Part shown: piece after piece, positions 7,188 through 15,057 of the stretch
Position numbering within the stretch: position 1 is the first letter of the stretch
How the letters are laid out: every line of letters begins with the position of its first letter
Origin: Bacteroidales bacterium
Lineage (GTDB): Bacteria > Bacteroidota > Bacteroidia > Bacteroidales > WCHB1-69
DNA length: 64,000 bases
Assembly (NCBI GenBank): GCA_017506175.1
Contig: JAFVNW010000055.1
Span: 37,829-101,828, forward strand
Direction: 5' to 3'
Translations under genes and position numbers: made by a program
The notes under the pieces: model-generated
The model's database searches: none
The model's input: only the letters and a program-made list of their open reading frames with translations
Told to the model about the DNA's origin: nothing

Positions 7188-9308
7188 ATGAAAAAACATC
7201 TATTCTTTTCTGCTTTTTTGACATTAGCCACCCTCTTCACAACCGCCGCACCGGTGGATACCACTAACGCCTTACAGGTGGCACAAAACTTCTACAGCAA
7301 ACATGTAATTGCGATGGACGATCGCTCAACGATGACCACTTTGACGTGTGTGCCCAACAGCGGTTTCCGCAACTGCTATCTTTTCAACGCCTCTACCGGC
7401 AACGGATTTGTGATAGTATCTGCCGATGACCGCGCTCTGCCTATCTTGGGCTACGCAGAAACCGGTACACTGACCCCCGCCATGCTGCCCGTCAACTTCG
7501 TCAGCTGGATGGACGTGTATGAGAGCGAGATAGATTGGGTGAAAGAAAATGTGTCGCAGCCCGATGAGGCTACTGCCAGCCAGTGGCAGCAACTGCTCAG
7601 CAACACCTACGAACCCGTGCGTGCCGACCGCAGTGTTGCGCCGCTGCTCAGCACTACGTGGGGACAAGGGGCTCCGTACAACGCATATTGTCCATACGAC
7701 AGTTACTATGGGGCAACGAGCGTGACGGGGTGTGTGGCTACCGCCATGGCCCAGATCATGAAGTACTGGGAATACCCCTATAAAGGAACAGGTTCCCACT
7801 CCTATTACCATAATAGTTTTGGTACGCTCTCGGCCAATTTCGGTAGCAGCATCTATTCATGGTTCGACATGCCTAATAGCAATCCTCCGGCAAACAACAC
7901 CTCTATCGCTGCACTGATGTACCACTGCGGAGTGAGCGTGGATATGGACTATAGCGGTAGCCCTTCAGGAAGTGGGGCGTATTCTCATGATATTTCAAAT
8001 GCATTGATTAATTATTTCGGATACCAGTCAACTGCAATGTGGGTACAGGAGACCAATTATGGTTATTCTCAATGGATTGCTCTTCTAAAGAATGAATTGG
8101 ATAATGGCCGGCCTATGGAATATAGTGGACAAGACCTTCAACAAGGGGGACATTCTTTCGTGTGCGATGGGTATAACAACGACTATTTCCACTTCAACTG
8201 GGGGTGGAGTGGAACGGCTAATGGTTATTATATGCTCACCTCCCTTGCGCCAAGCTCATACGATTTCAGTAATGGCGAGGCAGCCACCATCGGCATCCAG
8301 CCGCCAAGCGATTTCACCGGCTACAATCTTCTGACATATAGCAATATGAACCTGTCAGCCTCTACCGTTCCCGCCAACCAGAATTTCACCCTTACGATGA
8401 ATGTGGTGAACATGGGCAGCAGGGTCTATGATGGCCAGTTCGTGCTCGTGGCGATGGATGTGAACGATAACAACAACTACTATTATGCATGCACAAGAGC
8501 TGTGCAATTGAATGGGGGGACATACACAACGCTCAATTTCAATACGGCATCTATTCCAGTCGCGGGCAACTATTATTTGTGGGTGTTTTATGATGTTGAT
8601 GGAGATTTGTTTTATGTGCAACAATATGGCACTTACGTGAATGAGGCCAACATTACGGTAACGGGGTCTGGCATGGATAATTACGAGTCGAACAACACGC
8701 CTGCCACCGCCTATCAGTTGGGGTCGGTTACGGGTAGCAGCCGGACCTACACCGTGAATGCATCCTTCCATAATGCCTCTGATGTGGATTACTACAAAGT
8801 GGTGTGCCCTGCCGGTTATTATTACACAGTGAACGCCACGCTCTATTCTCGCTACACCTCCTATAACTTTACTGCCGATGCGCAGTTCTTCTCCACCACG
8901 AATCCTAACTCGTGGGGCACAGCCTACGATGAAACCATGCCAGCGCTGACGTTGAATAACGGCGGCACCGTGTATTTCAAGGTGGTGCCGTACAACAGTT
9001 CATTGGGTACCTACCGGTTGCAAATCACAGTTACACGCTCTTCCGTTGGCATCGAAGAAACTGATTCAACGGATGACCTCTTGACCATATATCCGAATCC
9101 AACCGCCAATAAGTGTATGGTACGATGCAATCTCGCCGACGCCTCGAAGATTCGCCTATATGATGTCCAAGGGAGACTTTTGCGGCAAATACCTATGCGG
9201 AATGAATTGACAGAAATTGACTTGTCAAACTTCGCTTCAGGTATTTACTTTGTTTATATTTGTACGGAAGACAGAATTCTCGCTATCCGAAAAATAGTCA
9301 GAGAATAA
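7188..9308 (+). CDS. C10 family cysteine protease (streptopain-like), T9SS-secreted
   Basis: A 706-residue preproprotein. The signal peptide MKKHLFFSAFLTLATLF is followed by a Spi-type propeptide (about 25-110, with NGFVIVSADDRALPILGY) and a C10 catalytic domain (about 140-375). The nucleophile is Cys182 in TGCVATAMAQ and the partner His322 is in GGHSFVCDGY; FNWGWSG is the usual following motif. A CARDB-like beta domain follows (about 385-485), then a pre-peptidase-type domain (about 495-620), and finally a type A T9SS tail (IYPNPTANK, LYDVQGRLLRQ, GIYFVYI, AIRKIVRE). Family members (SpeB, interpain, periodontain) are secreted, self-processing proteases that degrade host or food proteins. All key residues are intact. 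It probably shares a regulatory region with the divergent LytTR gene. Confidence 0.92.
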   Translation: MKKHLFFSAFLTLATLFTTAAPVDTTNALQVAQNFYSKHVIAMDDRSTMTTLTCVPNSGFRNCYLFNASTGNGFVIVSADDRALPILGYAETGTLTPAMLPVNFVSWMDVYESEIDWVKENVSQPDEATASQWQQLLSNTYEPVRADRSVAPLLSTTWGQGAPYNAYCPYDSYYGATSVTGCVATAMAQIMKYWEYPYKGTGSHSYYHNSFGTLSANFGSSIYSWFDMPNSNPPANNTSIAALMYHCGVSVDMDYSGSPSGSGAYSHDISNALINYFGYQSTAMWVQETNYGYSQWIALLKNELDNGRPMEYSGQDLQQGGHSFVCDGYNNDYFHFNWGWSGTANGYYMLTSLAPSSYDFSNGEAATIGIQPPSDFTGYNLLTYSNMNLSASTVPANQNFTLTMNVVNMGSRVYDGQFVLVAMDVNDNNNYYYACTRAVQLNGGTYTTLNFNTASIPVAGNYYLWVFYDVDGDLFYVQQYGTYVNEANITVTGSGMDNYESNNTPATAYQLGSVTGSSRTYTVNASFHNASDVDYYKVVCPAGYYYTVNATLYSRYTSYNFTADAQFFSTTNPNSWGTAYDETMPALTLNNGGTVYFKVVPYNSSLGTYRLQITVTRSSVGIEETDSTDDLLTIYPNPTANKCMVRCNLADASKIRLYDVQGRLLRQIPMRNELTEIDLSNFASGIYFVYICTEDRILAIRKIVRE

Positions 9309-9393
9309 GGTATGGATTCGCCCTGCAAAGTGAGGAAAAATCTGATTAATTGATGGGTGTTATTTTGGAAAAAACAAGACGAGATGAGTCGGT

Positions 9394-9951
9394 TTACCGC
9401 CACTCCGCGAAGCAGGCGAACCCGTAGCGGGTTTCCGTATTCTCGGTGGGAAGAAAGAAGTAGAGGATTTTCAAATCCTCCGGAATCTCCTGATTCTCAA
9501 TGGTGAAACAATTATCACGAGACCAGTCACTGTAGCCGGGTAAAAGTTTCAATTTGACGAGCATCCATTCTGCCACGCGGTCGGTGCGCCACTGGCAATA
9601 GGCGCGGGCCTGCTGGGGCGGAATGCCCAACACGGGATAAGCGTTGTACCCCGGATTCCGAAAATAGTAGGTGGCGATGCTGTCGGGCAGCTGCTGGAGA
9701 AGAATCTGCATATCGGGCTGGGCGGCGCGGTATTCTTCCGATTCTTTTCCATAAATCTTCTCCAACCAATAGAGGTACTCGAGCCAGTCGAGGTTGGTGA
9801 TGAGATTGCGGTCCCTATACGCGTTTTGTGAAATTCGTACCAGCCCACTGGGCGGCACCTTTTGCTGGTAGTTTTTCCTGGTGATGTGCTGGGCGTTTCC
9901 CATCATCATCAACCCTATAAAAAGAAGGAAGAAAAGCAGTCGGAATCGCAT
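9394..9951 (-). CDS. Short secreted SUMF1/FGE-like protein
   Basis: A 185-residue protein with a clear signal peptide (MRFRLLFFLLFIGLMMMGNAQ). The rest contains features of formylglycine-generating-enzyme-like domains used in GldJ/GldK-type proteins of Bacteroidota: PPSGLVRISQNAYRD near the start, NLDWLEYLYWL, and YPVLGIPPQQARAYCQWRTDRV near residues 105-125. It is much shorter than a complete domain (usually 230 or more residues) and lacks the second half, so catalysis is unlikely. It may be a stripped-down structural member or a truncation that still translates. The family call is moderate; secretion is clear. Confidence 0.6.
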   Translation of the reverse strand: MRFRLLFFLLFIGLMMMGNAQHITRKNYQQKVPPSGLVRISQNAYRDRNLITNLDWLEYLYWLEKIYGKESEEYRAAQPDMQILLQQLPDSIATYYFRNPGYNAYPVLGIPPQQARAYCQWRTDRVAEWMLVKLKLLPGYSDWSRDNCFTIENQEIPEDLKILYFFLPTENTETRYGFACFAEWR

Positions 9952-10047
9952 GGTCTTTTCTTTTAAAGAACGGAAAAAGGAGGCGGGGGCTTGGGTGGGG
10001 AGAAGAAAAATAACTCACTCCTATTATGATAAAACACATCATTCATC

Positions 10048-10072
10048 CTTTCATCATTTAATCTTTTCATCG
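10048..10072. repeat. CATCCTTTCATC / AATCTTTTCATC repeat
   Basis: Degenerate short repeat of CATCCTTTCATCATTTAATC type. Related stretches occur at 6361-6380 and, on the other strand, at 36255-36292, always between genes. Confidence 0.4.
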
Positions 10073-10127
10073 AAACCTTCCCCCGAATAATTCTCCGTTT
10101 CCAATTCTCAATTTTCAGTTTTATTAG

Positions 10128-10135
10128 TACCTTTG
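10128..10135 (+). promoter_or_regulatory. -7 box (TACCTTTG) of the zinc-ribbon/LRR gene
   Basis: TACCTTTG, a TAnnTTTG match 53 bp before the ATG at 10189. An AATTCTCAATTTTCAG repeat unit of the A/T family lies just upstream at 10102-10120. Confidence 0.5.
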
Positions 10136-10188
10136 CGGTCTGAAAATAAGATTGTGAGGAAGTGTAATCATAAATAAAAAGGTAGCCT

Positions 10189-10950
10189 ATGTCTTTAAAG
10201 TGTCAGAATTGTGGTGCAGAGAATGTTGATCATGCCAAATACTGTTGCGAGTGTGGAAAGGAAATGGGGTTCTATTGCAGAAAATGTGGCAGTTACAATC
10301 CTAATGGAAAATTTTGCATTTCCTGCGGGACAAAAAACGACCCTGTGAATTGGGATGAAGCATCTACAGACCCTAATGATTATTCACGGGAAAATGTGTA
10401 CGAAGATGAATCGGGCACCTATACTGCAGATCGATTAGTTTTTCTCAAAGGAAATCATGACACTAAAAAAATTGAAATACGACAAGGCACCCGTATTATC
10501 TGTAACCACGCCTTAGACATATATTGGATAGACGAATATGACTACAACGAAGCAATTGTTGAGGAATTAATCATCCCCAATTCGGTCACAAAAATTGGAG
10601 AATACGCATTTCCGTATTGTAGCTCTCTGCAATCCATTGTGGTTTCAGAAGGCAATACCATATATGATTCTCGCAATAATTGCAATGCCATCATTGAAAC
10701 AGCAAGCAATACACTTGTGGTTGGATGTAGTCAAACTGTAATTCCCAATTCGATCACGCATATTGGGAAAAATGCATTCTTTGGTTGTAGCTCTCTGAAG
10801 TCCATTTTCATTCCCAATTCGGTCACGGAAATAGGATGGGCAGCATTCGAAGATTGTAACTCTCTGCAATACATCATCATTCCCAAAGGCTCGAAAGAAA
10901 AATTCCAAGAGCTATTGCCAGAGTATCAGCATTTGCTGAAAGAAGAATAA
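10189..10950 (+). CDS. Double zinc-ribbon and BspA-type leucine-rich repeat protein
   Basis: 253 residues without a signal peptide, so probably cytoplasmic. The N-terminus has two zinc-ribbon motifs (CQNCGAEN..CCECGKEM and CRKCGSYN..CISCGTKN, residues 4-50). After an acidic linker come BspA/LRR_5 repeats (about 115-235) with the repeated pattern IPNSVTKIGEYAFPYCSSLQSI, seen three times with a variable insert after the first. LRR_5 proteins of this class are usually secreted surface proteins. The zinc ribbon version suggests an intracellular protein- or nucleic-acid-binding role, which cannot be narrowed further. The gene stands alone between a divergent secreted-protein gene and the AlbA_2 regulator. 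Confidence 0.8.
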   Translation: MSLKCQNCGAENVDHAKYCCECGKEMGFYCRKCGSYNPNGKFCISCGTKNDPVNWDEASTDPNDYSRENVYEDESGTYTADRLVFLKGNHDTKKIEIRQGTRIICNHALDIYWIDEYDYNEAIVEELIIPNSVTKIGEYAFPYCSSLQSIVVSEGNTIYDSRNNCNAIIETASNTLVVGCSQTVIPNSITHIGKNAFFGCSSLKSIFIPNSVTEIGWAAFEDCNSLQYIIIPKGSKEKFQELLPEYQHLLKEE

Positions 10951-10984
10951 ACTTTATACTAATGAACAGAGTTGTATTGTGAAA

Positions 10985-12487
10985 ATGAAAACAAAAAACA
11001 CTATGACCAAACTAAAACCCAAAGAATGTCAGAACATTGAATACAAAAGCAACTGGCACGATGACTATTTGAAATGGATTTGCGGGTACGCCAACGCGCA
11101 AGGTGGGGTGATATACTTCGGCATGGATGACGACCATAAGGTGGTCGGGCTGGAGGATGTGGAACGGCTGCTGGAGGACGTCCCCAACAAGATAAGCACC
11201 ACAATGGGCATCGTGGTGGATGTGAACCTGCACGAACAAAATGGACTTTCCTATATTGAGGTGGTGACAGAGCCCAGCAACATCCCCATCAACTACAGGG
11301 GTAAGTACTACTATCGTTCCGGCAGCACGTTGCAGGAACTGCGCGGCCCGGCTCTCCAACAATTTATCCTCAAAAAGATGGGCCGCTCGTGGGACGATAT
11401 CACCAACGACCGCGCCACATTGAACGACATCGACCGCGATGCCATTGAATACTTCCTTCGGAAAGGCATTGAGGCAGACCGTATTCCCGAAGACCAGCGC
11501 AATGCTTCCACTCAAGATGTGCTGGAAAGCTTGCACCTGTTGGACGATGACGGCCACCTGAAAAATGCCGCTTTACTGCTGTTCGGCAAAGACCCGCTGA
11601 AGTTCTTCCCCAGCGTGCAGTTCAAGATCGGCCGTTTCGGAATCGACGAGGCCGACCTACTGATACAGGATGTGATAGAGGGCAACCTCATCCAAATGGC
11701 CGACCGAGTGATGGACGTGCTGAGAGCCAAATACTTGGTGTCGCCCGTCCGCTTTGAGGGAATGCAACGCTACGAGGAGTTGGAGGTGCCCAAAGCGGCT
11801 TTGCGTGAGATTTTGTACAACGCCATCACCCACAAGGACTATACCGGTCCCGACATCCAGATGCACGTCTATAACGACCACGTGGAGATTTGGAACGAGG
11901 GCGAACTGCCGAGTGGCTATAACGAAAAAGTGCTTTACGGGAAACACTCCTCGAAACCCCGGAACAGGAACATCGCCAACGCAATGTTCAGAGCGGGTTT
12001 CATCGACTCGTGGGGAAGGGGCTACTCCAAAATTTACGATGGCTTCAAAGCCGCCGGCCTGCCGATGCCCTCCGTCGAGCCGCACTGCGGCGGCACATTG
12101 GTGAGTTTCCAACGGGGCTTCGATGTCGTAAGAGGAAGGAGAAATGTCACCAGTAATGTCACTAGTGATGTCACCAGTTTTGTCCCCAGTAATGTCGTAA
12201 GTAATGTCGTAAGTAATGTCGTAAGTAATGTCGTAAGTAATGTCGGTAGTTTTGTCGGTAGTGATGTCAGTAGTTTGTCAGTAGTTCAACTATCTGAAAG
12301 ACAGAAGAAAATATGCAAATTGATAAAGGAAAATCCTTTCATTTCGGGTGAACAAATGTCAGTAGTTTTGTCAGTAGTTCCGCGAACCATTTGGCGTGAC
12401 CTTGCAGCTATGCAAAAGCAGGGCGTTCTTATTCGCGAGGGCAATACAAGTGCGGGACATTGGGTGCTGCTAATAGAAAACGAGTAA
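10985..12487 (+). CDS. AlbA_2 / HATPase_c_4 transcriptional regulator
   Basis: About 500 residues. An AlbA_2 (Schlafen AAA_4-type) domain sits at about 12-125 (ECQNIEYKSNW, GYANAQGGVIYFGMDD, YYYRSGSTLQEL). A middle region contains a histidine-kinase-type ATPase fold at about 270-385 (ALREILYNAITHKDY, VEIWNEGELP, RNRNIANAMFRAGFIDSWGRG). The C-terminal ~70 residues look like a winged helix (SERQKKICKLIKENPFISG, VPRTIWRDLAAMQKQG). This is a widespread family of putative DNA-binding ATP-dependent regulators, often single genes. Between the ATPase and the winged helix is an NVVS-type 4-residue repeat from a 12-bp tandem repeat. GTG at 10979, ATG at 10985 and ATG at 11003 are all possible starts; family alignment would also fit 11003. 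Confidence 0.85.
   Translation: MKTKNTMTKLKPKECQNIEYKSNWHDDYLKWICGYANAQGGVIYFGMDDDHKVVGLEDVERLLEDVPNKISTTMGIVVDVNLHEQNGLSYIEVVTEPSNIPINYRGKYYYRSGSTLQELRGPALQQFILKKMGRSWDDITNDRATLNDIDRDAIEYFLRKGIEADRIPEDQRNASTQDVLESLHLLDDDGHLKNAALLLFGKDPLKFFPSVQFKIGRFGIDEADLLIQDVIEGNLIQMADRVMDVLRAKYLVSPVRFEGMQRYEELEVPKAALREILYNAITHKDYTGPDIQMHVYNDHVEIWNEGELPSGYNEKVLYGKHSSKPRNRNIANAMFRAGFIDSWGRGYSKIYDGFKAAGLPMPSVEPHCGGTLVSFQRGFDVVRGRRNVTSNVTSDVTSFVPSNVVSNVVSNVVSNVVSNVGSFVGSDVSSLSVVQLSERQKKICKLIKENPFISGEQMSVVLSVVPRTIWRDLAAMQKQGVLIREGNTSAGHWVLLIENE
12143..12274 (+). repeat. 12-bp tandem repeat, eleven units, coding
   Basis: Consecutive 12-bp units of consensus AATGTCGTAAGT; units 5-8 are identical and the outer ones are variants (ACCAGT, GGTAGT, CAGTAGT endings). 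Each unit encodes four residues (NVVS, NVTS, DVTS, FVGS), so copy-number change keeps the frame and lengthens the linker between the ATPase and winged-helix domains. Two more related GTCAGTAGT pieces occur at 12358-12380. Confidence 0.9.
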
Positions 12488-12551
12488 TTATGATTATTGT
12501 AGAATCGCGGCGATAGATTTTTTAACCCCATTGAATTTCAACAAAAAATCG

Positions 12552-12559
12552 TACTTTTG
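12552..12559 (+). promoter_or_regulatory. -7 box (TACTTTTG) of the TonB-dependent receptor gene
   Basis: TACTTTTG, 25 bp before the ATG at 12585. A longer open frame from 12531 would start upstream of this box, so 12585 is preferred. Confidence 0.6.
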
Positions 12560-12584
12560 CCCCATCACTTTACATAAAACTCCC

Positions 12585-14975
12585 ATGCCCCGCCGCCTCG
12601 CGCTTTTCATCACCCTCCTGATTCTCTGCTATACCGCTGTCGCACAGCAAAATTGGTGCCGCATCACAGGGGAAGTGATGATAGGTGAGAACTTGCATCT
12701 GTCGTCTGCCTCCGTGTATATTCAGCAACAAGACAGCATCATTACAGGAATGTTGACAGGAGATCATGGCCAGTTTGAAATGGAAGTTCAACAATCGCCC
12801 CAACCGTTTCAACTGGTGGTGATTTATATGGGCTATAAAACAAAATATATTGATTTTAAGACCGATAGCAACAACATAGCATTAGGAACAATTTTACTGG
12901 AACCCTACGCAAAAACGTTGGAAGGGGTGACAATTTCGGCTGAAAAAACACCGATTATTGTGTACGGAGAACATACCATCTTCACCCCGACCGAGCCTAC
13001 CGATCTGATGGGTGGAACCGTGGCCGACGTGCTTCGAGGCCAACCTTCGGTGACCGTTGACCCCGATGGGAATGTCGCACTCCGAGGCAACAGCAACGTG
13101 CTGCTGCTCATCGACGGCGTGCCCACCAACCTCGGCTCCATCCACACCATCCCCTCCTCCAACGTGGGGAGCATTGAAATCATTACCAACCCCAACGCCA
13201 CCTACGATGCGGAAGGCACCGGCGGCATCATCAATATCGTCACCCAAAAAGGCGGAATGAAAGGGCTTACCGGGATGGTGGCCGCCAACTACGGATTCAA
13301 CCACTTCGTCAATGGCAACATCGCCCTCAACTATACCGGCCAGAAGTTCGCCCTCCGTTTTTCCTACCAAGTGAAATACGAGGATGAGGTCAACAACGGG
13401 TGGCTCTACCGCTACTACCGCGAAAGCGGCGACAGTCTCAGTCAGCAGATCCACGCCCTCCGGACGGTATTCAACAACAACATCGCCCTCGGCATCACCG
13501 TCAAACCCGACATGCGCAACGAGTTCAATGCCGACGTGCGGCTGATCCTGCCGCGGCTCAATACCGTGCAGAATCTCACCAACGACTGGTTTTACCAGAA
13601 CGTCACCACGCTGGAGCATCGCCGCAGCGACGTAACATGGAACCGCGAGAATATCGACGGGACGGTTGCTTATCGCCACGTCATCACGCCCCAACGGCTT
13701 TCGTTCTCCATCAAGGCAAACGTCTCCAAAATCTGGGGGCATCGCCCGTCGTACTACTTCCTGGAAGGCGACTCTGTGAGCCAATCGGTGTCGGGCGGCA
13801 GTCCGCTGCTCACCTCCGCGCAGACCGACTGGCGCATCATGCGGAAGTACGGCACGTGGGAGACGGGCGCGAAGTTCTCGTACCGCCAGAACAACATCTA
13901 CCACAAGTTCTACGAGTGCGACAGTATCGGCTGGCATTCGTCCGAACGCTTCAGCAGCGACCTGCTGCACCGCGAGTACATCCCCGCCGCCTATATGCAG
14001 TTCACCTCCTCCGATTGGAAGAAATTCAGTCTGAGCGCCGGTCTGCGCCTCGAATACAGTTTGGTGCAGCTGCATAGCGACAAGGAGAGTATCGACCGTA
14101 CCACCCACCACTTCTTCGCCGGGCCTTCGCTATCGTGCAAGTACAGTTTCAATCCCAATCCCAAGTACAGTTTTAATCACAATCATTCGCTTTTGCTGAC
14201 TTACTCGCGGCGCATCACCCGTCCCACCTACCCGCAACTCAACCCCTATATGAGTATGATCGACCCGCACAACTTCGAGCAGGGCAATATGTACCTCAAG
14301 CCCGAACAGGCCGACAATGTGGAACTGCTTTATCAATTCAAACAGCGACTGATACTGATGTGGGATGTCGCCGCCAGCTTGTATTACAACCATATTGACA
14401 ACTACATCACTCAAGTGGCTTTTTTTGAGGAGGATATTTTAAGAATGACTTACGTCAATGTGACGCACCAGCACAAGGCGGGACTGAATGTGGGGGTGAC
14501 GGTGAGCCCCCTGAAATGGATGATGTTGATGCTGGGTACCAATACCTACTACGTTCATTCTATGGCGAAGGAATATAGTTCGGGCGACCTATCGAACCAC
14601 GGCTGGGTGAACAGCAGCAACCTCAAGTTGCAGTTCCGTCCGATCAAGGGGATGAACCTTGCCCTACAGTATTTTCTGAACACGCCGCAATACTACCCGC
14701 AGTTCACCACGCGCCTGTCGCACTACATGGACATCAGCATCAGTCAGACGTTCCTGAAGGGGGCGTTGGCAGTGTCGGCGCGGCTCACCGATGTGTTCAA
14801 CACCCGCCAGTGGGAGGTGTTTTCCGACACCGACTATTACCGGATGAGCAACCTACTGCACGGCAAAAGCCGGATGGTATGGTTGGGAATCAGCTACAAC
14901 TTCAACGGTTACCGGAAGACAGGCGCGGCCAAACCCGAAAGCGACGACCGCAGCAAGATCAAGACGGGGTTGTAA
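12585..14975 (+). CDS. TonB-dependent receptor, outer membrane beta-barrel
   Basis: 796 residues with signal peptide MPRRLALFITLLILCYTAVAQ. A carboxypeptidase-regulatory-like domain (about 24-110, ITGEVMIGENLHLSSASVYI, GYKTKYIDF) is followed by a plug domain (about 120-225, ADVLRGQPSVTVDPDGNVALRG, VLLLIDGVPTNLG, IEIITNPNATYDAEGTGGIINIV). The remainder is a ~570-residue beta-barrel of the OMP_b-brl_3 type. This subgroup is common in Bacteroidota and takes up unknown ligands; no SusD partner is next to it, so it is not a typical glycan-uptake locus. The barrel seems complete to near the end, although the last ~25 residues are charged instead of ending in an aromatic residue. Confidence 0.88.
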   Translation: MPRRLALFITLLILCYTAVAQQNWCRITGEVMIGENLHLSSASVYIQQQDSIITGMLTGDHGQFEMEVQQSPQPFQLVVIYMGYKTKYIDFKTDSNNIALGTILLEPYAKTLEGVTISAEKTPIIVYGEHTIFTPTEPTDLMGGTVADVLRGQPSVTVDPDGNVALRGNSNVLLLIDGVPTNLGSIHTIPSSNVGSIEIITNPNATYDAEGTGGIINIVTQKGGMKGLTGMVAANYGFNHFVNGNIALNYTGQKFALRFSYQVKYEDEVNNGWLYRYYRESGDSLSQQIHALRTVFNNNIALGITVKPDMRNEFNADVRLILPRLNTVQNLTNDWFYQNVTTLEHRRSDVTWNRENIDGTVAYRHVITPQRLSFSIKANVSKIWGHRPSYYFLEGDSVSQSVSGGSPLLTSAQTDWRIMRKYGTWETGAKFSYRQNNIYHKFYECDSIGWHSSERFSSDLLHREYIPAAYMQFTSSDWKKFSLSAGLRLEYSLVQLHSDKESIDRTTHHFFAGPSLSCKYSFNPNPKYSFNHNHSLLLTYSRRITRPTYPQLNPYMSMIDPHNFEQGNMYLKPEQADNVELLYQFKQRLILMWDVAASLYYNHIDNYITQVAFFEEDILRMTYVNVTHQHKAGLNVGVTVSPLKWMMLMLGTNTYYVHSMAKEYSSGDLSNHGWVNSSNLKLQFRPIKGMNLALQYFLNTPQYYPQFTTRLSHYMDISISQTFLKGALAVSARLTDVFNTRQWEVFSDTDYYRMSNLLHGKSRMVWLGISYNFNGYRKTGAAKPESDDRSKIKTGL

Positions 14976-15033
14976 AACGAAGGGGATCTGCAGGTTGAAT
15001 CTATAATGGCTTAACCATGAGTCAAAAAAGTTG

Positions 15034-15041
15034 TATTTTTG
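15034..15041 (+). promoter_or_regulatory. -7 box (TATTTTTG) before the type B T9SS protein gene
   Basis: TATTTTTG, 16 bp before the ATG at 15058. It overlaps an alternative frame start at 15031 and favours the shorter signal-peptide form. Confidence 0.55.
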
Positions 15042-15057
15042 CAGCCAATTGTATAAG

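Noticed and set aside
12143-12274. Possible CRISPR array
   Set aside because: Units are contiguous 12-bp repeats without spacers and lie in frame inside a gene.
12894-14111. Long minus-strand ORF (405 codons) opposite the TonB-dependent receptor
   Set aside because: It is the mirror of a clear receptor gene in a G+C-rich coding stretch and has no recognisable domain or start signal.
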